64,000 nt of DNA from Dactylonectria macrodidyma. Taxonomy: Eukaryota; Ascomycota; Sordariomycetes; Hypocreales; Nectriaceae. Shown here piece by piece: positions 31,576 to 42,422 of this stretch; the first letter of the stretch is position 1, and each line of letters starts with the position of its first letter. The translations under genes and the position numbers were made by a program. Under the pieces are notes generated by a model that was not told the DNA's origin, did no database searches, and saw nothing but the letters and a program-made list of their open reading frames with translations. The stretch is from contig JAGMUV010000001.1 of assembly GCA_020744425.1 (NCBI GenBank), positions 1,674,001-1,738,000 on the forward strand, in the 5' to 3' direction.

Positions 31576-34500
31576 CTAAGAAGACCCAAACTTCAAAATT
31601 CTCATCCAAACGCTGTCCGTCTTCTCTTCCGAGTTCTCCTCCTTCACGTTATGCTGTCCGACAATTGTCAGGAATACTTGGTCCAGCGTTGTAGGCGTGA
31701 CACTGTAGTGACCAACAGCCAACTGCTCCTTGTGCTCCTCTAATAGAACGACAAGGTGGCCGATGGCGCTCTGGGTGATATTTTGACCGGCCTTGATAAT
31801 GTCATTCTCGTCCCGACCTTGCGTAATGGCAAGGACCTGGCTCGCGCGCACGGAGAATCGGATCTGGCCGTGATACGTCTTTTCGTCGACGTCTGCGGAG
31901 GGCAGTGTCTGACGGATCCACTGAATGACGCGATCCATATCCTCGGGGCCAGTTCGTGGTGCCGTCTTAGAAACAAGGTGAATGTAAAGGGCGTCGCCGA
32001 ATCGGTGACGCAGATCATCCGGCGTTCCTAGGGCAAGCATACGTCGAGCGAGGATACCGGCACGACCAGCCAGAGCGTCGGCCTCTTCCATGCTGTGCGT
32101 AGTGAGGAGGATAGATCGACCGGGTACCGTGGCAGCGAGAGTCTTCCACATGATTCGTTTCGAAGCAGCATCGAGACCCGAGGAAGGCTCGTCGAGCAGT
32201 ACAACCGTTGGGTTTCCCATGAGTGCTATTCCGAGACTCAGCTTACGTTTGTTGCCGCCAGACAGAGCGTTGCCCATGCGAGTCGAGAAGCTGCTGAGAC
32301 CAACAGCTTGCATTACGGCGCTGACATTGTGCTCAACGTCGGGGATGCCTCGAACTTTGGCATAAAACTCGAGGTGCTCCCTGACCGTCATCTGATCCAT
32401 GGCATCAAACTGAGGACAGACGCCGAGATTGGCTCGAGCTGCAGCAAGGTTCTTAGTGACAGAAAAATCTTCGACGAAAACATCGCCACCATTGCGACTG
32501 GGCTTAATATCGCCACGGATGATCGAGATGGTAGTGGACTTTCCGGCACCGTTGGGGCCCAGAAGGGCAAACACCTCGCCGCGCTTGATGCCAAAGGTCA
32601 CGTTGTCGACAGCCGTGTTCTTCCCAAAGTTCTTGGTGACATTCATCACGCGCAATCCATTCTCGTTTGTGGCGTTGCTGGTGACTCGAGCGAGCTCGTT
32701 GGCAATCTCTTCGTCCGAGTGGTCTGGGTCAGCCACGGGTGTCTTTCGACGATCAAAGAGTCCGGCAATGGACGAGCCCGCGGAGCCCTGGTCGAGCCAG
32801 ATGAGCAGTCCAAACAAGACGATAGACTGCACAATGAGGTACAGAATCGGACTGCCATATAATAGGATTCCTCCAGGATTTGAAGAAAGCTCGTCTCCAT
32901 CACAGGCGGTGGAGAAGATGTTCAGCGAAACGAACAGCGCTCTCACAACCGATCCTATAGGTGCGAACACGGATATAATGAAGTGGACATAGAGAAGGCT
33001 CGAGTCAATCTCTGTAACAGGCGAGTAGGTGATGACGCTGAAGTACGATATCAGGTAGACCACAAAGATGAAAGTCTGCCCGGAAGCGGCCCAGGCGAAG
33101 GTGCCAAGCTGCGTCTTGGTGAATAGCGAGATTACGTAGGCCATGAGAGTAGCAGCTATAGCATACAAGAAGAAGACCAGGAAGATGTAGCCCAGGTGGA
33201 ACCAGATGCTAGAGACTCCGGCCCACACCGCTGTGATGATTGCGGAACTGACGAGGGCGATGGAAATGTCGAACAAAAGGTAGGCGATCCAGAGAGGGAA
33301 TGGACGCACACCGTTTGAGTACTCGAGACCACGAACAAATCTGCGGCGCTCCATGCTTGGGTAGAGTGCGAAGAAAGCTGGGTATACTGACATTGCGATG
33401 CCCATGTACACGATCAAATTCAGACCGTCGCCAGTGCTGGGGCTGAATGGAACCTCAAATTCAGACCAGGTTGTCGCAATGGACGTGTTGGTCAAGATGA
33501 TATCGAGAATCTGCTGGGCTGCTAATGGGCTGGTGAGAAACAAGTTGGCCACCCATGCGATGGTGGGATCCTGGTCATCATCTCCGAGCCACATCGCCGT
33601 TGTGACGTTTTTGCGATACTTTTCAACGTAAGATTGGAATTCGCTGAATGTGTCGACAACTTCGAGGTTTGACAACGCACTTGTAGCGGCAGAGGAACCA
33701 CCGCTCAAGCCGCTAAAGACGGGAGCTAAAAGTCTGGCTAGGGTAGATGTAGACAGCTTAGATGGCGGGCCAGTCAGGAACATGACTCGATCATCCGAGG
33801 CGATCTGGCTGAAGGCATCCTCAGTTGACGACGTCGAGGCCTGGTCCTCTGGCGAGCAGCCTGTGGCGCTCTCACCTTTGATATATAGTGAAGTCAACCC
33901 GGCAGCAATTATTGGGAGTACGAAAGCCGCGAGATAAGGCAGCCGGTTTCTCTTGAGAATTGTGAATCGTTTCATGAACAAGATTGTGGCTTGCTTGACG
34001 TATCCGACCCTCTGTCCATCCAAGAGCTTCAAGCCCTTGGGAGCGCCATCTTGCTTCTCGGAAGACTTTTCGTTGTCATTGGATACGACAGACATATCAT
34101 TGCCAGTGCGAAAGGCCTCTTCCTCTCTGATCTCTTCAGCAACTTGAAGAAAAACGTCTTCGATGGTTGGGCCCGAGAAGCGATACTCGTTGATGTTGGC
34201 AGTTTCGAGGTCCTTGATGACTGTAGCAGCAAGTTGGGAGGTCGGTGCAGTGTAGGTGACAAGGTCAAATGCGTCCTTCTTCACCACGCCGTCGACATCA
34301 GGGCTCACTTCGAAGCCCTGATCCTTGGGTACGTTGACTCTGTATCCTCCGCCAAGTCTGTCCTTGAGTTCGACGGATGATCCCTCGGCGCGAAGAGTTC
34401 CCTTGGAGAGGATGGCAATGTGATCCGCCAGGAGATCGGCTTCGTCCAGGAAGTGTGTCGTCAAGATCAGCGTCCTTCTACCACGTTCGGCCAGGAGGAT

Positions 34501-36435
34501 GTCCCAGAGCTTTCGTCGCGAGAGGGGGTCAATGCCGCTGCTGACTTCGTCGACACAGCAAACAGCACTGCCACCGGTCAACATCATTCCCAGCTGCAGC
34601 TTGCGCTTTTGGCCGCCTGAAAGAGTCTTTGAGAACGCTCTTCGCTTCTTCCAGAGATCAATAGCTTTAATGAGATCATGGATTCCCTGAGTGGTAGCTC
34701 GTGCATTGGGCGCCTTGAGATGGTTGAAGATGCGAATGTGCTCCTCCACAGTAAGGTCGTCCCAGAGAACATTCTTCTGTGGGGCAATTCCAAGACCGCC
34801 TGAACCGTCAATAGTAATTGAACCGCCCGTCAGCTTGTTCATGCCGGCGATGGCATCTAGAGTGGTACTTTTTCCGCTTCCGTTGGCACCCAGGAGGGCG
34901 ACGATCTGGCCTCTGCCTACATTGAAGCTCAGCTCACTGACTGCCTTGACAGGCTCCTTCTTGGAAGCGCCTCGACCGAACAGACGCGACAGGATACCAG
35001 GGGTGTAGGTCTTCGAGAACTGTTGTAGTTGTACAGAATTGTGGCCCATGTTGCTCACTTCATCCTGACGGAGCAGGATCTTACGACCCTTAGTCGAAGT
35101 GCCATACAGCGCTTTTTCGATGATAGCACCGAGGAGAGGGTAGACAAAGATTTGTAAGATGAGGAATGTCCAAATGACGATGCCAGGGATTCTCCATGGG
35201 CTATTAGGGGCGATCTCTACCAGATTCGTGGGCCTTCCCCCCTCCTCCCAGCGAGCCATGTAGGTGGTGAAGAAGACATACGCGCAAGGGGAGAACAAAA
35301 GCGACAGGATAGCAACGGGACCAGTGCCAGGGGAGCTGAGGGATTGGGCAAGAATTCCGAGCAACAAGCAGGCCAAGATGGAAGTGACGCCGCTTAGCTG
35401 GGCCTTTTTGAACAAAGACGCGAAGAGGATGGCAAAGGAGGCGAAAGCCAGGCCAGCAAGGATGTGGAAAATGAGCACAATGCCGATGCTCGTGTTGAGA
35501 AAGACTCCCTGACGGACCGTCAGAGAGGCGACAATCCAGGCAGGGGCGTAGATGATAGAGAAAGACAGATGATGGGCGATAATTCTAGCGGCCTGGGCCT
35601 TCCAAGGCTTGCTAACGGGCATCATAGCATCAATCAGCTGCGACATGCCACTTTCGCGTTCAGTGGCGATGAAGCCAGTCAGGTGGTAGGTGACCCAGAT
35701 AACGGTAGCAATAAAGGCAACGCCCATCCAACTCATGATGATCTTTTGATAGACTTCTCGGATACGGTCCTTGCGCTCCTCTGGGGTCCGTGTCGTGAAG
35801 GGATACTCCATGTTGTTGTCAAGGGAAGTATCGCTGGAGCTGTTGAGGCGGACAATGATGGAGTCGACGGCTCGCTGGACGGGGAGGAGGTAGATTTCCT
35901 GATCGTTGCTAGATTTTTCGACATCGATCTTACCGACACTGGCGAGGAGAGCACCATCGGTGCGGATGGTGTAGTTCCAGATACCACTCGGGCCTTCGTC
36001 AGGAGAAGAACGCATGACGACAGCACCGAAGCAAGTTGAAACGCCACGAAGACTGCTGCGACATTCGGTAGTGAGTTGATCCTCGTCCTCAATGCGCACC
36101 ACGTTGATGGTATCAGAAGCATCTTTGGACTGCTTTTCGAGTGTGTTGAGAACGTCTTCGATGGCGCCGCCTGTAAAACCGTTGTTAACGAGGACGAACT
36201 TGTCACGGCTGCTACCGTGCCCCTTATCGAAGGCCTCGGCAAGTGTCTTGACGGGGTGTGGAGTGCCAATGCCAAATACCGCTGGCGGGACGAAGAGGTT
36301 TTTTGCAAAGCTAAAGAAGGACGCGAGGATTGTCGGAAGGAGGAAGGCCATGACGATGCAAAGGAGGAGGTGGCGGAAGATTAGGATGCGCAGGTTCTTG
36401 CCCATGAGGGTCACAACCTGCTTGAAGAAAGTCAT
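31576..36435 (-). CDS. ABC transporter, subfamily A (ABCA) full-length
   Basis: Single exon of 1,619 residues from the ATG at 36435 (MTFFKQVVTLMGKNL); an upstream extension of the frame is unlike the family. Layout is TMD1-NBD1-TMD2-NBD2 with a large first extracytoplasmic loop, typical of ABCA. NBD1: Walker A LLGANGSGKSTT (about 34870-34905), signature LSGGQKRKLQLG, Walker B CCVDEVSSGID. NBD2: Walker A LLGPNGAGKSTT (about 32530-32565), signature LSGGNKRKLSLG, Walker B VVLLDEPSSGLD and the H-loop in TTHSMEEAD. ABCA proteins move or flip lipids across membranes; fungal members are few and poorly studied. NBD1 has Val where DEP is usual. No intron in nearly 5 kb is notable for this genome. Confidence 0.93.
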   Translation of the reverse strand: MTFFKQVVTLMGKNLRILIFRHLLLCIVMAFLLPTILASFFSFAKNLFVPPAVFGIGTPHPVKTLAEAFDKGHGSSRDKFVLVNNGFTGGAIEDVLNTLEKQSKDASDTINVVRIEDEDQLTTECRSSLRGVSTCFGAVVMRSSPDEGPSGIWNYTIRTDGALLASVGKIDVEKSSNDQEIYLLPVQRAVDSIIVRLNSSSDTSLDNNMEYPFTTRTPEERKDRIREVYQKIIMSWMGVAFIATVIWVTYHLTGFIATERESGMSQLIDAMMPVSKPWKAQAARIIAHHLSFSIIYAPAWIVASLTVRQGVFLNTSIGIVLIFHILAGLAFASFAILFASLFKKAQLSGVTSILACLLLGILAQSLSSPGTGPVAILSLLFSPCAYVFFTTYMARWEEGGRPTNLVEIAPNSPWRIPGIVIWTFLILQIFVYPLLGAIIEKALYGTSTKGRKILLRQDEVSNMGHNSVQLQQFSKTYTPGILSRLFGRGASKKEPVKAVSELSFNVGRGQIVALLGANGSGKSTTLDAIAGMNKLTGGSITIDGSGGLGIAPQKNVLWDDLTVEEHIRIFNHLKAPNARATTQGIHDLIKAIDLWKKRRAFSKTLSGGQKRKLQLGMMLTGGSAVCCVDEVSSGIDPLSRRKLWDILLAERGRRTLILTTHFLDEADLLADHIAILSKGTLRAEGSSVELKDRLGGGYRVNVPKDQGFEVSPDVDGVVKKDAFDLVTYTAPTSQLAATVIKDLETANINEYRFSGPTIEDVFLQVAEEIREEEAFRTGNDMSVVSNDNEKSSEKQDGAPKGLKLLDGQRVGYVKQATILFMKRFTILKRNRLPYLAAFVLPIIAAGLTSLYIKGESATGCSPEDQASTSSTEDAFSQIASDDRVMFLTGPPSKLSTSTLARLLAPVFSGLSGGSSAATSALSNLEVVDTFSEFQSYVEKYRKNVTTAMWLGDDDQDPTIAWVANLFLTSPLAAQQILDIILTNTSIATTWSEFEVPFSPSTGDGLNLIVYMGIAMSVYPAFFALYPSMERRRFVRGLEYSNGVRPFPLWIAYLLFDISIALVSSAIITAVWAGVSSIWFHLGYIFLVFFLYAIAATLMAYVISLFTKTQLGTFAWAASGQTFIFVVYLISYFSVITYSPVTEIDSSLLYVHFIISVFAPIGSVVRALFVSLNIFSTACDGDELSSNPGGILLYGSPILYLIVQSIVLFGLLIWLDQGSAGSSIAGLFDRRKTPVADPDHSDEEIANELARVTSNATNENGLRVMNVTKNFGKNTAVDNVTFGIKRGEVFALLGPNGAGKSTTISIIRGDIKPSRNGGDVFVEDFSVTKNLAAARANLGVCPQFDAMDQMTVREHLEFYAKVRGIPDVEHNVSAVMQAVGLSSFSTRMGNALSGGNKRKLSLGIALMGNPTVVLLDEPSSGLDAASKRIMWKTLAATVPGRSILLTTHSMEEADALAGRAGILARRMLALGTPDDLRHRFGDALYIHLVSKTAPRTGPEDMDRVIQWIRQTLPSADVDEKTYHGQIRFSVRASQVLAITQGRDENDIIKAGQNITQSAIGHLVVLLEEHKEQLAVGHYSVTPTTLDQVFLTIVGQHNVKEENSEEKTDSVWMRILKFGSS

Positions 36436-38912
36436 GACGGGCGGCGGTTGAGCCCGAAGGCTTCGAGGCGAGGTTGTGTTAGTTCTGTTGGATAATGGGC
36501 AATTGTTTTCAGCAGAGTCGGATGTTGAAAGCAGTTGAATAATAAAATTGGGGTTGGCCCAGTCGGATCTCGTAAGAAGCACAAGAAGCAATAACGAAAA
36601 ATGGCAAGACCGTATTGGAGTTCTCGCGCGGAAGGTTGTTGAGGACAGTCGACTTGACCGACGCCTTAATGAAAGGTTGCGTCGATCCCGAAGCTTCTGA
36701 TATCGGAAGCAACTCGAACGAAGCGACAGAAGGCGTCGAAACGTGATGATGGTGAGGGTCCAACTCGAACGTGGAAGTCGAGCGGAGGTAGTTATATTAA
36801 TGTTTTGCTCCAGGTTTGTCTTTCCGCGGTGGGGATGGAGGGGGCGTGTCGCAGGGGATCAGCCCAGTGGGGGTGCCGTTTCGCGAGCTGTCTCACAGCG
36901 GGCTTGGTGTACTGTAGGTGGGCGCTGGCACTGGGCAGACACCCGTAGTGGCCCGCTGGTGTGGTAGGCATACAGGGGGTGCCCAGGCGTGCATCCGATA
37001 ACCCTCGCGTCCATTACAGCGGGCGCATGGTTCAGTGGTAGGGTGCACTTTTCAGTGGGAGGGTGGTGCAATCTTCAGTGGGAGGGTGGTGCACCCTTCA
37101 GTGGGAGCCTCCCCGAGACGGCTTTCCCTTGGGACGCTTATTACTCCCGCTCGCGGCATCGCACCTCTCCTGGCGCTTGGCTCTCTTGCTCTTGGCGCTA
37201 TGTTAGCTACACTTTCACACCATCGGAACATCTCGCCTGCAAGCGACCGACCATCTGAGTGGACAATGCTCGTGCGGGATGGATACATTGGTTGGACGAA
37301 AGGATTCTTGGGGACGTTGTGGCTGTGCTTCTGCTCCTGTCCCACCGCCGTTTACACTTCCAATTCTTGGAGATGACGACGACTCCTGAGCTCCCTGCTC
37401 AAGACGGCAATTCTTATTGCCCTCATTGTTTGAAGGATTGTACCAACACGTAGATTGACAATGGGGAGTTATCTTCATATTTTATCTCAATTTTTACCTA
37501 GCCTGTACAATTGTTGTACACCTAGTCTAGTATCTCAATTCATAAGCTTGGATCTTTATATTGTGAGGCAGAATTACAACATTGACCAAATACTTTGGCC
37601 CATCTTCTTTGTAAATTTCACCCTTTCATCTCGCAATCAAACACCCTTGTGGACATCGAAGCTCCATCCCACCCTTGCCGTCATCACTCTCTTTCGTGGG
37701 CCTGGGCATCGATGCCAAGACAGATCCGACCCCTCTGTTTCCCTCGTATCCAATCGCTTTCCTCGAATCAATATCCGTTTGCGGCATCGGCTAGTTGTCA
37801 GCCCGAACTCCGACAACGCCCAGCAACATCAATGACACCTACCAAGCGTCACTGCAAATCACCTGTAGGTCCGTCTCCACTAGGAGGAGACTCAGCCCGC
37901 AACCTTGTGCAACGGAGTTTTAAAGTGATCCCATAGGTCCGTATTGCTCGGGTTTTCGCTTTGCAGCCTCACCTCTCCTCACTGCCCCAGGCATCAACAA
38001 AAACATTCCGATACACGTGCAGATCCCAAGGCTGAGCCCGTTCCTCACCCAAACTTGCATCCAACAGGTTCATTTTGCCTTTCGGCTGCCTATGATATAG
38101 CGGCACTGTCGTCGGCACTGTCGCAATTCAAGTGGACGCCACCAGGGCGATGACCTTGTCGTATACTCGCGTATCTAATACTGCGTGGCATCGTGTCTGC
38201 ATCCCGCGAACCAATGCGACACAACCGAGTTTGAGGCCTCTCATTGGGAGCCTACTGACGATGCCTAATTCGGAAACGACAGAGTCGGAAATATCGTGTT
38301 CAAATGAATTGACCGTCGGTACTAGTTGATGGGCAAACATGAAAGGAGCACATCCATATCAACAAATAAGAAGCAGCGCTGACCCAGTAGGAGCAGCACT
38401 GCCTCATCCCCAGCTGTTACATGGCCTGTGTCGCAGAAGCCCCGGCTCTCCATGGTCGCGGAAACGCTCCCGCTGGCTTCGTTCGTACCCCCAAATGCGA
38501 GATACGGAATACGACAGGGAATTAATCGCCCTCGTGGCATCTCGGCGACGTTTTGCCCGCCTTGCCGGCAATTTCCTCTTTGGGCGTTAAAGTTCCGGAG
38601 CCGGAGCTCCAATCAACTCCGGCCTTTCAGTCGCTTTGGTGGTGGCGGAGGCTGCACCGCCGGCCACAAATTTCGCAACTGCAACCAAAACACCTCTTGT
38701 TCGGTGAGGACATGGAACTATGTATCATTGTGCAAATAACACTGCCAACCGGGCTGCTTAACCAGGTTGACAATCTGACCTGATGGTCAGGAGTCTTAGC
38801 CACGTCATCCAAATGCGCCGCATCTTGCGCCGCAACCTGTCAGTGTGACCAGTGCTAACTGCAAAGGCTGGTCACATATTGCCATTGACTGATTGGCATC
38901 TTTCGTGGTTCC
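36436..38912. other. gene-poor intergenic region
   Basis: About 2.5 kb lie between the ABCA promoter and the 3' end of the RAD4-like gene. Apart from the tRNA-like repeat at 37.0 kb there is no supportable gene; frames at 37035-37376 and 38339-38739 have no motif and poor composition. Confidence 0.35.
37023..37108 (+). repeat. tandem repeat seeded by a tRNA-Gly-like 5' half
   Basis: The 18 bases at 37023-37040 match the 5' end and A box of a tRNA-Gly (GCGCATGGTTCAGTGGTA). From 37031 the D-arm word TTCAGTGGKAGGGTG is repeated at 37051, 37074 and, partly, 37097, with unit lengths of 20-23 bp. No anticodon arm or T-arm follows, so this is not a functional tRNA gene. Confidence 0.7.
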
Positions 38913-41404
38913 TTACTCTATCAGGAATCCTCCTCCCCCGTCGTCATCATCATCCATATCAAATTCCTCAGTTACATCGCTCGGTGCGTCGTCCAGCTCA
39001 GCATCCAACTGTGCCTCCCTGGCCGCCTTCTCGTCAGCCTCCCTCCTCTCTTTTATATCCACTCCACTCCAAATCTGTTCCCTAATTCTCAGCCCCATCA
39101 AGAACTTTCTCCACGCTCGCAATGCCCGGTTTCTCCTCCTCTCGTCCTCGACCTGCTGTTCTAAATCGCCTAGCCCCTGAATGACAGCCCACACCGCCTC
39201 CTCATACTCCTTTGCAACCACAATGCCATGGAGAACTGCAGTGCCGTGCCGTCCTTTGAATTGGAAGCCCGTCAACGCAGGTGCGTAGTCAACCCCCATC
39301 ACAAATGCTGCCCGTGCGGCGTGTTCATGAACAATGTGAACGCCTCCAGCAGGAACCATGCTAGGAACATAGACGTCGATGTTTCCAAACTTGTTCTTTG
39401 GGACACGACCATTCCGTACTCGCGGTGGGACATACAGTTCTGTCTGATCTTCTATGTAGATTGGCGTGCCCGCATCTCCTTGACCGTCATCCTCCTCTTC
39501 CTCGTCAAACCGCGACCCCTTAGGTCGCGCTTTTTTCGGGAGCCACTTGGCTGGAATCTCATTCGGGTTGAGCTCGCGCCCCAATCTATACCACTTATCT
39601 GCGCTTCTTGCTATCCGCACATCTTTCCGACGATATATTCTCTCCAGAGGCCCTCGGCTCCCGGCGCCGACGGTCCCTGACGGAGTAGCTGTCGGAACTA
39701 GCACCTCGTTACGACGTAGATGTCGCTCTAACGCGTATATCGGATGGTCCTTGAAGTCTTGCACGTTCCGTGGCATCGGTTCTCTTGCCTCGACGCCTGC
39801 TAGTTCGTTGTCCTCAATCTGATCGAGATCTGTTGGTCGCCGACGACGGTACATCTTCATTACCTTGCGCCACCATAAGTCGCCCCCTTCGGTCGCGCTC
39901 TCCACTCTCAACTTGCGTGTCTTGGCTGTGTACGCCTTGGCATATCTTTTTGTCACGTCTCGCGCGGTTCCATCGGCTTCGAATGCCACCACATATGACA
40001 GTGAGTTTTCCCTGTCAGTGATCGGCGGTTCCAACACCTTTGGCTTCCAAAAAGAGCGTGTGACCACTGGATCGACGGGTTGCCACTTTTGATGACCAAC
40101 ATCAAGAATTTCAACCCAATACACTGGGTACGACGACTCCTTGATTCTCTTGGGGGCGTCAAACGTAGGGCGTGGTTTGGGCGGAGTCGTCTTTGGCTCA
40201 AAGTTGTATGCGGTTGCGTTGGGGTGACCCAGTCTGCGACGAGCAGTAGAGCCGCTGGAGGGTGAACCATAGCCAGCGTTTGCCAACTCCTGGTACTTGG
40301 CTATGGTAGCTTGTACTTGCTCCTTCTTTGATACCTTTGATGTTGGCTTAGCTAGCTTTGGCTTAGGAAGCGTAGGAGCACCAGAGACGCAGGCCAGAGG
40401 TTGAAGTGAGCACACAAGTCGTGCTTGAACTCCTACACTCCGTAGAAGTGCGCAGTACAGCTGCGCGCCAATGTCTCGTGAGCCTTGTAGCTTCTTTGCG
40501 GCTTCGCGAAAGTCATCACGGTCCAAACATGACTCCATATCATTAGGAGGATCATACTATTCCGAATTAGAAGATTCACCAAAATGAGCGTTCTACGTAC
40601 ATCTTGCAGATGCTCCGGCTCCTCGGCCCACAGAGCTCTTCGAAGTCCCCTCTCCGTGACTTCAAACTTGGATGCCCAAACACCTTCAGCCTGTTTCAGT
40701 CCAGTTTTGATACTCTCGGTTCGGCCAAACTGAGGGAGGTGGGGGCCGGGGGTCAGATATGAGGCCATTTTGTCTGTGAGATGCGGTCGCAAGTAGTCTT
40801 GCACCCTGTGGTCGTTGCACCAGTGATTGCGACGTGCGACATGTGACAAAAGACAAAGTATGTGGGCTTCGTGAATGTCAACCCGGCGTACCCTCTCATC
40901 CTTAGTCAGAGGTCTTCGTCTTTCGGCACTCTTATTTGCCTGGGATGTAGTAGATTGCTGGGCCGTGAGATTGAGCACCAACTCTTTGGGCTCTTGAGTA
41001 GGTGTCTCTTTGGGGAGAACGCCAAAATCAACATCTTCAAAGACCATGTCTTCACCCTCGTCATCGTCATCGGATTCCAACTCCATGGTCTGCAACGTGG
41101 GCTCCGGTAAGACAACATCCTGGAACTCAATGTCTTCCTCTTCAGAGTCATCTTCGTTAACTTGTATTGCCGTGGAACTTGTCGGTAAAGATTCCCGTTC
41201 TGGAACTTTCTTCTCTGAGGCCTTTACCTCTCGGCTTGGTCCAGCACGACGCCTTTTCAGCGGTCTTTCCGGAGAAGTGCGATCCTGGGTGTGAACGCCA
41301 GCATCAGCCAGCATATCTTGGTAGACATCCGGTGCGCTGGGTGTCGCCGCAGCAGCACTCCGCCTGCTGCTGGCCCTTGTCGCAGCCCGTTTCCGACCGA
41401 CCAT
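38913..41404 (-). CDS. RAD4: DNA damage recognition protein Rad4/XPC
   Basis: Exon 1 is 41404-40601 and exon 2 is 40556-38913; the 44-nt intron has a GTACGT donor and a TAG acceptor. The product has 815 residues. It begins with a basic Ser/Arg stretch (MVGRKRAATRASSRR), then acidic disorder, then the degenerate transglutaminase-fold domain (ILCLLSHVARRNHWCND, then ALLRSVGVQARLVCSLQPL). The beta-hairpin domains follow: YPVYWVEILDVGHQKWQPVDP, HPIYALERHLRRNEVL, GNIDVYVPSMVPAGGVHI and YAPALTGFQFKGRHGTAVLHGIVV. This is the protein that finds helix-distorting lesions and starts global nucleotide excision repair with Rad23. The splice joint restores EPEHLQDYDPPNDMES. Fungi can have two Rad4 paralogues and I cannot tell which this is. 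Confidence 0.93.
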
Positions 41405-42422
41405 TATCAGGACATTTCTCGGAACACCTTTGTTGGGGTGGAAAAGATACCGCGTATGAAGTCGCAAGTTCTTGTCAATGCATGCTGAGCCAGTTGCGTC
41501 ATCGTGGAATCGCGAAAATGAAAGTCGCGAGGTCACGTGATGCTATGCAGCTGATTAATGGGTACCAAACTTCGTCATCGTTGGTGCTGTAGGTGCCGTT
41601 GTTACCGGCCCGTCAACGGGATCATCAAATCGTCAGCACCTTAAATTAAATCGTCAATCGAAAATCAGATATCTTAGTGTTCAAGCTGGCAATCATGTAA
41701 GGAATCTGAGAGAATACTCGGGACTCTGATAAATATTTCACTCTCCAGGAAAATGAACATTCCAATGTTCCCTTGAGACAGGTGGATCGTTAGTGTCGGC
41801 CCCTGCTAGCTGACCGTCGCAAGAACACGGCATCTATCTTACGCAGTTCATGACGCATGAATTCACTGAAGAAGACTTCGTGAAGGTATCGATGAATGGA
41901 TTATTGATCAGTTCAACACGGACAAGTTGCCTATTTTCCACGTTACTCGTCTCAAATTAAGCGAGGCAACAGCCAGTGTTTCCAAATCCTTGATCAGTAA
42001 TCGGCCAGCGTTGTAGACGCCTCTGTATCGCCGTCAGTCTTTTCTTTGCCCCAGCTTTTTGTCAGCTAATGCCCAATAGACCAAACCGGGCTTCTTACAT
42101 ACACCCTCCGATCCGTGAGCCCCAGCTCCGCAATCTGAGGCTGCGGGTAAACATTATCTCCATGATGGCTAAATGCGATTGTCCTCTGATTGCTTGCATT
42201 CGGCCGTTCGAAAACGCCATCGCCGCAATTGCCGGTTTTGTCAATGCCCAGAACCTACCAAAGACCATGTCAAACACGCTATCTCAGCCGCAGAGGGGTA
42301 TAAAGCACCCTTTGTCGAGCCTCTACGAATACCAGTTCATCTTCACAAGCTCCCAATTACTTAGCATCACGATTCATTACATCCCTTGAATTTCTTTCCA
42401 GAACTCATTCACATCAACAATC
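41405..42422. other. divergent intergenic region
   Basis: About 1 kb between RAD4 and the reductase. No additional gene is supported. The right end carries the reductase promoter. Confidence 0.35.
42299..42304 (+). promoter_or_regulatory. TATA box of the extended-SDR gene
   Basis: TATAAA stands about 120 bases before the start codon at 42423, at a sensible distance for a leader of 60-90 bases. A CT/CA-rich stretch follows up to the ATG, and the start has a good context (ATCATGCC). Confidence 0.6.

Noticed and set aside
32095..32862. 255-codon plus-strand frame inside the ABCA gene
   Set aside because: Antisense to NBD2, which has all ABC motifs.
35464..36039. 191-codon plus-strand frame inside the ABCA gene
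   Set aside because: Antisense to the first transmembrane domain and its loop; no independent evidence.
37023..37040. functional tRNA-Gly
   Set aside because: Only the 5' half and D-arm are present; no anticodon arm, T-arm or 3' acceptor follows.
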